This document shows, piece after piece, positions 56,315 through 64,000 of a DNA stretch of 64,000 bases. Where the stretch lies: the NCBI GenBank assembly GCA_001898625.1, contig MKUP01000013.1, positions 227,910-291,909 of the forward strand, written 5' to 3'. The stretch is from Burkholderiales bacterium 67-32. Its GTDB lineage: Bacteria > Pseudomonadota > Gammaproteobacteria > Burkholderiales > Burkholderiaceae_B. The translations under genes were made by a program, and so were the position numbers. Each line of letters starts with the position of its first letter. The first letter of the stretch is position 1. The notes beneath the pieces are model-generated. The model was given only the letters and a program-made list of their open reading frames with translations. It was not told the origin of the DNA and did no database searches.

Positions 56315-56318
56315 GTTT

Positions 56319-57131
56319 TTAGGTTGATGCGGCGCCGAAGACGCCGCCCAGGCGGCGGGCTTCGTCGCGCAGGTGGGCCAGGGCCTCGGCGGCGCTGTCG
56401 GGGTCGCCCTTGACGCCCAGTTCGATGTGGCGCCGCTTGCCCTCGCCCATGCTTGGCAGGCTGAACACCTTCACGCCCGGCCAGCGGCGTTCGATGGCTT
56501 CCATCACGGGAGCGATGCTGGACTCGGCCAGCTCGAACACCATGAACGAGTGCTCCACGTGCGGCACGGCGTGGTGCAGGCCCGCGTAGCGATGGTCCAG
56601 CGTCCATTCGATCATCGGCCACGCCATCACCGGGAAGCCCGGCACGAAGGTGTGGTCGCGGATGAAGAACCCCGGAATCTTGTTGTACGGATTGGGCACG
56701 ATTTCGCTGCCTACCGGGAATTCGCCCATCTGCAAGCGCCGCAGATTGTCCGGCGCCGTCATGTCGGCCGTACCCGAGCCCTGCGCGGCGGTTTCCGCGC
56801 AGCGCTGCGTGATCAGCTCGCGGGCCTCGTCGTGCAGCGCCAGCGGCAGGTCCAGCGCGGCCGCGGCCGCCTGGCGCGTGTGGTCGTCGGGCGTCGCGCC
56901 TATGCCGCCGCACGAGAACACCACGTCGCCGCTCGCGAAGCTGCGCCGCAGCGCGGCGACCAGGGCCTCGCGATCGTCGCCCAGGAACTCCGCCCACGAC
57001 AGCCGCAGGCCGCGCGCGCCCAGCAGCTCCACGATCTTGGAAAAATGTTTGTCCTGGCGACGGCCCGAAAGGATCTCGTCGCCGATGATGATCAGGCCGA
57101 TACGGCGATGGGAAACGGCTGTGTCGTTCAT
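56319..57131 (-). CDS. CinA-like competence/damage-inducible protein, molybdopterin-binding domain only
   Basis: A 270-aa protein with the MoCF/MogA-like domain found at the N-terminus of CinA. Motifs: IGLIIIGDEILSGRRQDKH, VVFSCGGIGATPDDHT. It lacks the C-terminal nicotinamide-nucleotide amidase domain, so it is the short COG1058 form. In CinA this domain hydrolyses ADP-ribose-type substrates; activity here is unproven. Its start overlaps the EI24 gene stop as ATGA, so the two are co-transcribed. Confidence 0.88.
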   Translation of the reverse strand: MNDTAVSHRRIGLIIIGDEILSGRRQDKHFSKIVELLGARGLRLSWAEFLGDDREALVAALRRSFASGDVVFSCGGIGATPDDHTRQAAAAALDLPLALHDEARELITQRCAETAAQGSGTADMTAPDNLRRLQMGEFPVGSEIVPNPYNKIPGFFIRDHTFVPGFPVMAWPMIEWTLDHRYAGLHHAVPHVEHSFMVFELAESSIAPVMEAIERRWPGVKVFSLPSMGEGKRRHIELGVKGDPDSAAEALAHLRDEARRLGGVFGAAST

Positions 57132-57907
57132 GACGTGGTTTCGCTGCGCAAGCGGCGCAGCGCCTCGAGTGCGAAGTGCGAGAACAGGAGCGCGGAAAAC
57201 ACCGGCAACAGGAACCAGGCCGGCGGCAGCAGGTTCAGCAGCGAGCAGATCAGCCCCAACCCCCAGAAGCCGCGATTGTGCCGCGCCATCAGGATGCGCC
57301 GCTCTTCTGGCGAGGCATGCTCGATCATGGCGTCGAGCCGCAGCATGCGGGTGAAAGCAAAGGCCCACCACGCGATCGGCAGCAGCACCGCCAACGGCGG
57401 CAGCAGCCACAGCGGCATGGTGAACAGCCACCCCAGCACGAACAGCGTGGCCACCCACACCGCGTTCCAGACACTGGCCACCGTGGCATTGCGGCCGCGA
57501 CGCTGCAGGCCCGGATAATCGTTCTGTTCCAGGTTGCGCAACACCAGCGGCATGATCAACACCGCCGCCACGACCAGCCCCAATATGCCCGACAGCGGCA
57601 ACAGGATCAGCGTCGCCACGACCGGTATCAGCCACAGCTTCAGCGACGCGATACCGATCGCGACCAGCATGCTGTCGATCTGCCCCATCAGCGGCAACGA
57701 GAACAGCGTGCCCTGCAGCCACTCGGTCAGCGGCGTCCAGAACAGCCAGATCAACACCACGGCGCCCACCAGGGCGACCAGGAACGGCAACAACAGCGCC
57801 AGCAGCATGGGCCCACGGAACTGGGACACTACCGCGCGCCCGAAGGCCAGCCCCACGCCTTGCAGGCCGGCGCTGACGTCACCGCGTTCGACAGGAGAAG
57901 AAGTCAT
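57128..57907 (-). CDS. EI24-domain membrane protein (CysZ-like)
   Basis: A 259-aa inner-membrane protein with about four to five long hydrophobic segments (GPMLLALLLPFLVALVGAVV, KLWLIPVVATLILLPLSGIL and others), matching the EI24/CysZ family. CysZ proteins are sulfate channels, but many EI24 members have no known role. ATG 57907; the opening MTSSPVERGDVSAGLQG is a short cytoplasmic leader. Upstream of the CinA-like gene in a two-gene operon, divergent from a thioredoxin-like gene. Confidence 0.85.
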   Translation of the reverse strand: MTSSPVERGDVSAGLQGVGLAFGRAVVSQFRGPMLLALLLPFLVALVGAVVLIWLFWTPLTEWLQGTLFSLPLMGQIDSMLVAIGIASLKLWLIPVVATLILLPLSGILGLVVAAVLIMPLVLRNLEQNDYPGLQRRGRNATVASVWNAVWVATLFVLGWLFTMPLWLLPPLAVLLPIAWWAFAFTRMLRLDAMIEHASPEERRILMARHNRGFWGLGLICSLLNLLPPAWFLLPVFSALLFSHFALEALRRLRSETTS

Positions 57908-57990
57908 CGGAACTCCGGGAATTCAGCCACGGTTGCAAGTATGACGCATGGCACAGGCATAATGGCTACAACTCCCTACTTCCTCGCACC

Positions 57991-58371
57991 ATGGCCGTCT
58001 ATCTTCCCGACACCGGCGCCAGCGACCTCTCGCGGCGCCTCGACGATCCGCAGACCATACTGGTGGCATGCCTGTGCGCGGCCTGGTGCGGCACCTGCCG
58101 CGAATACCTGCCCAAGTTCGAAGAACTGTCCGGCCGCTTCAAGGATCACGCCTTCCTGTGGGTGGACGTCGAGGAACACCCCGATCTCCTCGACGACCAG
58201 GACATCGAGGACTTTCCCACTCTCCTGATCCAGAACGGCAGCCAGACCCTGTTCTACGGCCCCATGCTGCCCCACATCGGCCACCTGGAACGCCTGCTCG
58301 AAAGCCTCCAGACCGACAGCCCCCCGCCCAACCTGCCGGGCGCGCCGGAGCTGCGACGCAGCCTGACCTGA
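57991..58371 (+). CDS. thioredoxin-like protein
   Basis: A 126-aa cytoplasmic protein with a thioredoxin fold and redox motif AAWCGTCREYLPKFEEL (Trp-Cys-Gly-Thr-Cys, residues 30-34). The cis-Pro follows in IEDFPTLLI. It differs from canonical TrxA (WCGPC) and ends in a Pro-rich tail. Convergent to hrpA with only 5 nt between the stops. Partner unknown. Confidence 0.88.
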   Translation: MAVYLPDTGASDLSRRLDDPQTILVACLCAAWCGTCREYLPKFEELSGRFKDHAFLWVDVEEHPDLLDDQDIEDFPTLLIQNGSQTLFYGPMLPHIGHLERLLESLQTDSPPPNLPGAPELRRSLT

Positions 58372-58376
58372 GAACC

Positions 58377-61300
58377 CTACCGGCTCAACGCCTCCCAACT
58401 CTTCTGCAACCGCTTGACCGAAACCGGCATAGGCGTCCTCAACTCCTGCGCGAACAACGCCACCCGCAGTTCCTCCACCATCCACCGGAACTCGTCCAGC
58501 TTCCCATCCGCCACCCCCTTGCGCGCCGCCCGAGCCCGCTGATACGGCACCAGCAACTGATTCAGATCCGCCAGCAACCGCGCATCGCGCGCCGGATCCG
58601 CGCGCAGCTTGTCGATCCGCGCCTGGACCGCCTTGAAATACCGCGGGAAATGCGACAACTGCGAGAACGGCGTCTCGCGTACGAACCACTTCCCCATCAG
58701 CCCGCGCATCTGCTGCTCCATGTCCCCATGGGCCGCGGCATGCGGCTTGGCCTGCGGCAGCTTGCGCTGCGCCGCGGCCCACTCCGTCAGCACCGCCGCC
58801 ACCAGCCGCGCGATCTCCTGCGCCAGCAGCCCCACCCGGCCCTTGCCCTCGGTACGCCGCTGCGCGAACGATGCCGCGTCCGCCGGCCACGGGTCGGCCA
58901 GGCAGGCCTGTGCCAGCGCCGCGTCCACGATCTGGTCTCGCAGTTCCTCCTGCGTGCCCAGCGGCATGTAGAGCATGCTCATCTGCGTCATGCCGGTCAG
59001 GTTCTTCTCCAGGAACTTGACCTGCTCCTTCAGTTGCAGCCGGAACAGCCGCAGCAGCCCCGCGCGATGATGCCGCGCGGCTTCGTCCGGATCGTCGAAC
59101 ACGTCCAGGTCGCAGTGCGTGACACGATCCACCAGCGCCGGATAGCCGATCACCGACAAGCCCCCGCGCTTGATCTCCATCAGCTCCGGCAAGGGTCCGA
59201 AGGTCCAGTCCGTCAGGTTCTCGTGCGCCAGCGCCTGCGCCACCTCCTTGTCGCGCGCGGCCACCTGCTGGAACGTAGCCTGCGCCTCGCGCCCCAGTTG
59301 CGCCTTCAGGTGCGACAGGTTGCGGCTCATGTCCAGCATGCGGCCGTGCTCGTCCACCACGCGGAAGTTCATCGACAGATGCGCCGGCAGCGTCTCCTGC
59401 TTGAAGTCCGACGGCGCCAGTTGCACCGCGGTCCGCTCGCGCACGTCGGCGATCAGCGCCTCGACCAGCCCGCGGTCCGGCTTCTGCGCCTGCTCGAACC
59501 AGCGGTCGTAGAAGCCCGCCGCGTACTCGGGTAGCGGCACGCAGTGCCGGCGCAGCTTCTGCGGCAGCGATTTCAGCAGCAGATGGACCTTCTCCTTCAG
59601 CATGCCGGGCACCAGCCACTCGCAGCGCGCCGGATCGAGCTGGTTCAGCGCGAACAGCGGCACCGACAGCGTCACGCCGTCGCGCGGCGAGCCCGGCTCG
59701 AAGTGATAGTCGAGCGCCATGTCGATGCCGTGCAGCGACAGCCTCTTCGGAAACACCTCGGTCGTGACGCCCGCGGCCTCATGCCGCATCAGTTCGTCGC
59801 GCGACAGGAACAGCAGCTTGTCGCCGCCGGGCTTGCGCGCTTCTTCCTGATACCACTTCTCCAGCGTCACCACCCGGTTCACGTCTTCCGGCACCTGCCG
59901 TTCATAGAACGCGAAGATCAGGTCCTCGTCGACCAGGATGTCGGGCCGGCGCGACTTGTGCTCGAGTTTCTCGATATCGGCGACCAGCTTGCGGTTGTGC
60001 GCGATGAAGGGCAGCCGGCTGTCGAGTTCGCCGGTAACCAGGGCCTCGCGGATAAACAGCTCGCGCGCCTGGCGCGCATCGATGCGCCCATAGTCGACCC
60101 GGCGGCCGGCATAGATGGTCAGCCCATACAGCGTCGCGCGCTCGTTGGCGACCACGCGCCCTTCCTTCTTTTCCCAACGCGGATCGGACCAGTTCTTGCG
60201 CAGCAGGTGGCCGCCCACGCGCTCCACCCACGTCGGATCGATGCGCGCGATGCAGCGCGCGAACAGGCGCGAGGTCTCGACCAGTTCGGCCGCCACGACC
60301 CACCTCCCTGCCTTCTTCGCCAGCCGGGAGCCCGGATGGATGAAGAACCGTATGCCGCGCGCGCCCAGGTACTGGGCCTCTTCGTCGGACTTGTAGCCGA
60401 TGTTGCCCAGCAGCCCGGCAAGCAGCGCCAGATGGATCTGCTCCAGCGTGGCCTCGGTCTGGTTCAGGCGCCAGCCATGCTCGCCCACCACCGCGGCCAG
60501 TTGCGAATGCACGTCGCGCCATTCGCGCATGCGCACCGGCGACAGGAAATTCTGGCGCAGGTTCTCCACCAGCTTGCGCTGCGACTGCTTGTGCTCGACC
60601 GCTTCGTTGAACCACTTCCACAGCTTCAGGAAAGCCATGAATTCCGACCGCTCGTCGGCGAATTTGGCATGGGCCTGGTCGGCCGCCTCCTGCGCCTCCA
60701 TGGGCCGGTCGCGCGGATCCTGCACCGACAGCGCGGCCGCGATGATCAGCACCTCGCTCAGGCAGGACTGGTCGCGCGCCGCCAGGATCATGCGGCCGAT
60801 GCGCGGGTCCACCGGCAGCCGTGCCAGTTCGCGCCCGACGGGCGTGAGCACGTTGTCCTCGTCGATGGCGCCCAGCTCCTGCAGGAGGTGGTAGCCGTCG
60901 GCGACGGCCCGCCCCGGCGGCGCCTCGACGAAGGGGAACTGTTCGATATCGTCCAGCTTCAACGACTTCATGCGCAGGATGACGCTGGCCAGCGACGAGC
61001 GCAGGATCTCCGGATCGGTGAAAGGCGGGCGCGCCGCGTAGTCCGTGTCTTCGTACAGGCGGATGCATACCCCCGGCCCGATACGGCCGCAGCGGCCGGC
61101 CCGCTGGTTGGCCGAAGCCTGGCTGACCGGCTCGATGCGCAGTTGTTCGACCTTGTTGCGCCACGAATAGCGCTTCATCCGGACCAGGCCGGTATCGACC
61201 ACGAAGCGTATGCCGGGCACCGTCAGCGAGGTCTCGGCCACGTTGGTGGCCAGGACCACGCGGCGGCCGCTGCCCTTGGGGTGGAAGACCCGTTCCTGCT

Positions 61301-62228
61301 CGGCCTGCGACAGCCGGGCGAACAGCGGCAGCACCTCGGTGCCGGGCGGATGGTGCTTGCGCAGGGCCTCGGCCGCCTCGCGGATCTCGCGCTCGCCGGG
61401 CAGGAACACCAGCACGTCGCCCGCGCCGTGGCGGGCGCACTCGTCCACGGCATCGACAATGGCGTCGATCAGGTCGCGTTCCTCGTCGCGGGACAGGTTC
61501 TCCTTCTCGCGCGTCCGCTCGGGCTTCCTGGCCGGCTGCTCGTCGGCGTCGCTGGCCTGCATGCCGCGGGTATCCACCGGCCGGTAGCGCACCTCGACCG
61601 GATAAAGCCGCCCCGAGACGTTGATGACCGGCACCTCGGGCTGGCCGGGCAGGCTGAAATGCCGGGCGAAGCGTTCCGCGTCGATGGTTGCCGATGTAAT
61701 GATCAGTTTCAAATCGGGCCGCCGGACCAGCAACTGGCGCAGGTAGCCCAACAGGAAATCGATGTTCAGGCTGCGCTCGTGCGCCTCGTCGATGATGAGC
61801 GTGTCGTAGGCGCGCAACCATGGGTCGCGCTGCGACTCGGCCAGCAGGATGCCGTCGGTCATGAGCTTGACCGAGGCCCCCGGGGCCGTGCGGTCGTTGA
61901 AGCGGACCTGGTAGCCCACCACCTCGCCCAGCGGCGTGCCGATCTCCTCGGCGATCCGGCGTGCCACCGAGGTCGCCGCCAGGCGGCGCGGCTGGGTGTG
62001 GCCGATCATGCCGGCCACGCCTCGGCCGGCGTCCAGGCAGATCTTGGGCAACTGGGTGGTCTTGCCCGACCCGGTCTCGCCGCTGACGATGATGACCTGA
62101 TGCGCCGCCAGGGCGCGCGCGATCTCGTCTCGCCGGCCGCTGACGGGCAGGTCTTCGGGGTAGGTAATGGGCGGAACCGGGTTGCGCCGTCGTGCCAAAG
62201 GCACATTCTTGCGTGATTGTGCGACCAT
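58377..62228 (-). CDS. hrpA: DEAH-box RNA helicase HrpA
   Basis: ATP-dependent RNA helicase; in other bacteria it rescues stalled ribosomes or processes mRNA. The 1283-aa product has Walker A GETGSGKTTQLP (50-57), DEAH in LIIDEAHERSLNIDFLL, SAT in IITSATIDAERF, then GRCGRIGPGVCIRLY (motif VI), HA2, OB-fold and the long HrpA-specific C-terminal DUF3418. ATG 62228 is used; an upstream in-frame extension overlaps the promoter region. No strong ribosome site is visible. Divergent from argA across 38 nt. Confidence 0.95.
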   Translation of the reverse strand: MVAQSRKNVPLARRRNPVPPITYPEDLPVSGRRDEIARALAAHQVIIVSGETGSGKTTQLPKICLDAGRGVAGMIGHTQPRRLAATSVARRIAEEIGTPLGEVVGYQVRFNDRTAPGASVKLMTDGILLAESQRDPWLRAYDTLIIDEAHERSLNIDFLLGYLRQLLVRRPDLKLIITSATIDAERFARHFSLPGQPEVPVINVSGRLYPVEVRYRPVDTRGMQASDADEQPARKPERTREKENLSRDEERDLIDAIVDAVDECARHGAGDVLVFLPGEREIREAAEALRKHHPPGTEVLPLFARLSQAEQERVFHPKGSGRRVVLATNVAETSLTVPGIRFVVDTGLVRMKRYSWRNKVEQLRIEPVSQASANQRAGRCGRIGPGVCIRLYEDTDYAARPPFTDPEILRSSLASVILRMKSLKLDDIEQFPFVEAPPGRAVADGYHLLQELGAIDEDNVLTPVGRELARLPVDPRIGRMILAARDQSCLSEVLIIAAALSVQDPRDRPMEAQEAADQAHAKFADERSEFMAFLKLWKWFNEAVEHKQSQRKLVENLRQNFLSPVRMREWRDVHSQLAAVVGEHGWRLNQTEATLEQIHLALLAGLLGNIGYKSDEEAQYLGARGIRFFIHPGSRLAKKAGRWVVAAELVETSRLFARCIARIDPTWVERVGGHLLRKNWSDPRWEKKEGRVVANERATLYGLTIYAGRRVDYGRIDARQARELFIREALVTGELDSRLPFIAHNRKLVADIEKLEHKSRRPDILVDEDLIFAFYERQVPEDVNRVVTLEKWYQEEARKPGGDKLLFLSRDELMRHEAAGVTTEVFPKRLSLHGIDMALDYHFEPGSPRDGVTLSVPLFALNQLDPARCEWLVPGMLKEKVHLLLKSLPQKLRRHCVPLPEYAAGFYDRWFEQAQKPDRGLVEALIADVRERTAVQLAPSDFKQETLPAHLSMNFRVVDEHGRMLDMSRNLSHLKAQLGREAQATFQQVAARDKEVAQALAHENLTDWTFGPLPELMEIKRGGLSVIGYPALVDRVTHCDLDVFDDPDEAARHHRAGLLRLFRLQLKEQVKFLEKNLTGMTQMSMLYMPLGTQEELRDQIVDAALAQACLADPWPADAASFAQRRTEGKGRVGLLAQEIARLVAAVLTEWAAAQRKLPQAKPHAAAHGDMEQQMRGLMGKWFVRETPFSQLSHFPRYFKAVQARIDKLRADPARDARLLADLNQLLVPYQRARAARKGVADGKLDEFRWMVEELRVALFAQELRTPMPVSVKRLQKSWEALSR

Positions 62229-62266
62229 AAGAAGAACTTGGGTTAACCCATCATTATAATTTTGGG
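62229..62266. promoter_or_regulatory. short divergent hrpA/argA promoter region with palindrome and possible leaderless argA
   Basis: Only 38 nt. It holds the perfect 12-bp palindrome TGGGTTAACCCA (62239-62250) and ATTATAAT, which gives a -10 box in each direction (TATAAT at 62255-62260 plus; 62258-62253 minus). The plus-strand -10 is only 6 nt before the argA ATG, so an argA mRNA from it would start at or near the start codon. -35 elements are poor in both directions. Confidence 0.5.
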
Positions 62267-63619
62267 ATGAACGCAGCCGCACAACCTCCCGACCCCGATC
62301 CTGCCCCCTCCGACCTGCACGCCCGGTTCGTGCAGTGGTTCCGCGAGGTGGCGCCCTACGTCCACGCCTTCCGCGGCAAGATCTTCGTGGTGGCTTTCGG
62401 CGGCGAACTCGTCCAGGCGGGCGCCCTGAACGTCCTGATCCAGGACCTCTCGCTGCTCAGCGCCCTGGGCATACGCCTGGTCCTGGTCCACGGCTCGCGC
62501 CCCCAGGTCAACGAACAGCTCCGGCTCAAGGGTATCCCCTTCCAGTTCGGCCGCGGCCTGCAGATGACCGACGCCGCCGCGCTGGAATGCGCCAAGGAAG
62601 CGGCCGGTGAAATCCGCCTGGACATCGAGGCGGCGTTCAGCCAGGGCCTGCCCAACACGCCCATGTCCCATTCCCACATCCGGGTCATCTCGGGCAATTT
62701 CATCACCGCCCGGCCGGTCGGCGTCATCGACGGCGTCGACTACCGCCATACCGGCCAGGTGCGCAAGGTCGACGCCGAGGCGCTGAACATGGCGCTGGGC
62801 CAGGGGTCCATCACGCTGCTGTCGCCGCTGGGCTTCTCGCCCACCGGCGAGGCCTTCAACCTTTCCATGGAAGACGTCGGTACCGCCGTGGCCGTGGCCC
62901 TGCGCGCCGAAAAGCTGATCTTCCTGACCGACGCCCCCATCATCCACGACAAGGAAGGCTACGTCGATACCGAGCTGGCACGCGAGGATGCCGACGCCCT
63001 GATCTCCCAGGGCGACCTGGACGCGGGCACGGCCGTGGTGCTCAAGCACGCCTCGCGCGCGGTCAAGCTGGGCGTAGCGCGCGCGCATCTCGTGCCCTAC
63101 GACCTGGATGGCGGCGTGCTGCTGGAGGTCTTCACCCACGACGGCGTGGGCACCATGGTCGTGGAAGACACGCTGGACGACCTGCGCCCGGCCACCATCG
63201 ACGACGTCGGCGCCATCCTGCACCTGATCGAACCGGTGGAAGTGGACGGCACGCTGGTGCGCCGCGGCCGCGGCAGCATCGAGCGCGACGTCGAGAAATT
63301 CTCGGTCAGCGAGCACGACGGCGTCATCTACGGCTGTGCGGCGCTCTACACCTACCCCGAGGAAAAGATGGCCGAGATGGCCGCGCTGACCGTCAATCCG
63401 CAGTGGCAGGGCACGGGCGAAGGCGACAAGCTCCTGCGCCACATCGAAAGCCGCGCCCGGGCGGCCGGCATCACCCGGCTGTTCGTGCTGACCACGCGCA
63501 CCGCGCACTGGTTCATCAAGCGCGGCTTCGCCCAGGGCAGCGTAGCCGATCTGCCCAAGGACAAGCAGGCGCACTACGACCGCAGCCGCAACAGCCAGGT
63601 GTTCATCAAGCGGCTGTAA
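62267..63619 (+). CDS. argA: amino-acid N-acetyltransferase (N-acetylglutamate synthase)
   Basis: First step of arginine synthesis. The 450-aa protein has an N-terminal amino-acid-kinase domain (residues about 20-300; RLVLVHGSRPQVNEQL, the arginine-binding regulatory part) and a C-terminal GNAT domain (about 305-450) with LTVNPQWQGTGEGDKLL as acetyl-CoA loop. This is the classical ArgA layout. ATG 62267 is only 6 nt after a TATAAT box and lacks a clear Shine-Dalgarno. Divergent from hrpA. Confidence 0.96.
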   Translation: MNAAAQPPDPDPAPSDLHARFVQWFREVAPYVHAFRGKIFVVAFGGELVQAGALNVLIQDLSLLSALGIRLVLVHGSRPQVNEQLRLKGIPFQFGRGLQMTDAAALECAKEAAGEIRLDIEAAFSQGLPNTPMSHSHIRVISGNFITARPVGVIDGVDYRHTGQVRKVDAEALNMALGQGSITLLSPLGFSPTGEAFNLSMEDVGTAVAVALRAEKLIFLTDAPIIHDKEGYVDTELAREDADALISQGDLDAGTAVVLKHASRAVKLGVARAHLVPYDLDGGVLLEVFTHDGVGTMVVEDTLDDLRPATIDDVGAILHLIEPVEVDGTLVRRGRGSIERDVEKFSVSEHDGVIYGCAALYTYPEEKMAEMAALTVNPQWQGTGEGDKLLRHIESRARAAGITRLFVLTTRTAHWFIKRGFAQGSVADLPKDKQAHYDRSRNSQVFIKRL

Positions 63620-63649
63620 ACCCGCGGCACCCGCAGGCACGAAGCGTCC

Positions 63650-63684
63650 GCAAACGGCCGAAGGATCCATTTCGGCCAATTTGC
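63650..63684 (+). terminator. possible hairpin after argA
   Basis: GGCCGAA (63656-63662) pairs with TTCGGCC (63671-63677), extended by GCAAA/TTTGC outside. No proper T-tract, so terminator function is uncertain. Confidence 0.4.
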
Positions 63685-63775
63685 GGCGGGCGGCGGCCAT
63701 CCTCGGGCCGGAACACCCGCTGCCCGCGCACGCGCGGCTATATTGCCGCCGCATACGCCGCTAAAGGAGCAGCCC

Positions 63776-64000
63776 ATGAAGACCAAAGCCGCGATCGCCT
63801 GGAAGGCAGGCGCGCCCCTGACCATCGAAGAAGTGGACCTGGAAGGTCCGCGCGCCGGCGAGGTGCTGATCGAAGTCAAGGCCACCGGCATCTGCCACAC
63901 CGACTATTACACCCTCTCGGGCGCCGACCCCGAGGGCCTCTTCCCCGCCATCCTCGGCCACGAGGGCGCCGGCATCGTCGTCGATGCCGGACCCGGCGTC
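63776..64000 (+). CDS. class III alcohol dehydrogenase / S-(hydroxymethyl)glutathione dehydrogenase, partial
   Basis: Only the first 75 codons are inside the window. They show [20 protein letters not shown], the catalytic-zinc Cys in [15 protein letters not shown] and GHEGAGIVV (zinc His), as in glutathione-dependent formaldehyde dehydrogenases. Strong AAAGGAG ribosome site. The 3' half with the structural zinc and the NAD fold is not visible, so distinguishing it from other MDR alcohol dehydrogenases rests on the strong N-terminal fit. Confidence 0.9.
   Translation, partial: MKTKAAIAWKAGAPLTIEEVDLEGPRAGEVLIEVKATGICHTDYYTLSGADPEGLFPAILGHEGAGIVVDAGPGV

Overview
The window is GC-rich (most third codon positions are G or C) and gene-dense, and it looks chromosomal. 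It probably comes from a beta-proteobacterium of the Burkholderiales, most likely Alcaligenaceae (Bordetella/Achromobacter-like). The indications are four orphan Bug/TctC-type periplasmic binding proteins, a general porin with a C-terminal Phe, a PHA phasin, the order rimP-nusA-infB-rbfA-truB-typA, and an aat-bpt-pyrD block. This placement is inference; no rRNA is present to test it. I found no phage, IS element, integrase or CRISPR array.

Layout. 1-7046: a cut-off OpgC-like acyltransferase diverges from a porin, followed by a MarR regulator and a minus-strand ybhP-clsB-ybhN phospholipid operon behind zwf. 7131-11050: a LysR regulator diverges from a Bug protein, ligK (CHA aldolase) and ligI (PDC lactonase), which are lower-pathway steps of protocatechuate/gallate meta-cleavage. 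11172-17090: membrane urate hydroxylase PuuD with a fused cytochrome c, a DUF2242 lipoprotein, a GabD-like dehydrogenase, a GNAT and an orphan chemoreceptor. 17272-28706: housekeeping genes (typA, truB, rbfA, infB, nusA, rimP, rluB, scpB), with a long leader carrying a promoter and a terminator-like hairpin before rimP.

29025-36391: a DMT exporter, a DUF1488 protein, a complete siaABCD phosphoswitch/diguanylate-cyclase operon and an FUSC-type exporter. 36414-37172: two initiator tRNA genes in convergent inverted orientation enclose a small lower-GC membrane ORF. 37204-45763: a seven-gene minus-strand catabolic cluster (FAD monooxygenase, Bug, ACMSD-type amidohydrolase, Bug, type I extradiol dioxygenase-like protein, FAH-type hydrolase, BKACE enzyme) diverges from its own LysR gene. 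Together these look like a complete aromatic hydroxylation, ring-cleavage and chain-degradation route whose substrate I cannot name.

45825-49108: a NUDIX hydrolase, the two N-degron transferases aat and bpt, and pyrD. 49307-54245: IclR, an SDR/LysR divergent pair, a PBP7-type D,D-endopeptidase with a Lys/Ala-rich linker, and a further Bug protein. 54351-64000: an EamA transporter, a phasin, a CinA-like protein with an EI24 protein, a thioredoxin-like protein, HrpA, ArgA, and the start of a class III alcohol dehydrogenase. An intergenic repeat with a 48-nt identical core occurs at 9215-9294 and 56197-56276.

The strongest items for follow-up are the 37-45 kb catabolic cluster, the siaABCD operon (SiaC keeps Thr68), the inverted tRNA-fMet pair with its cargo ORF, and the rimP leader.
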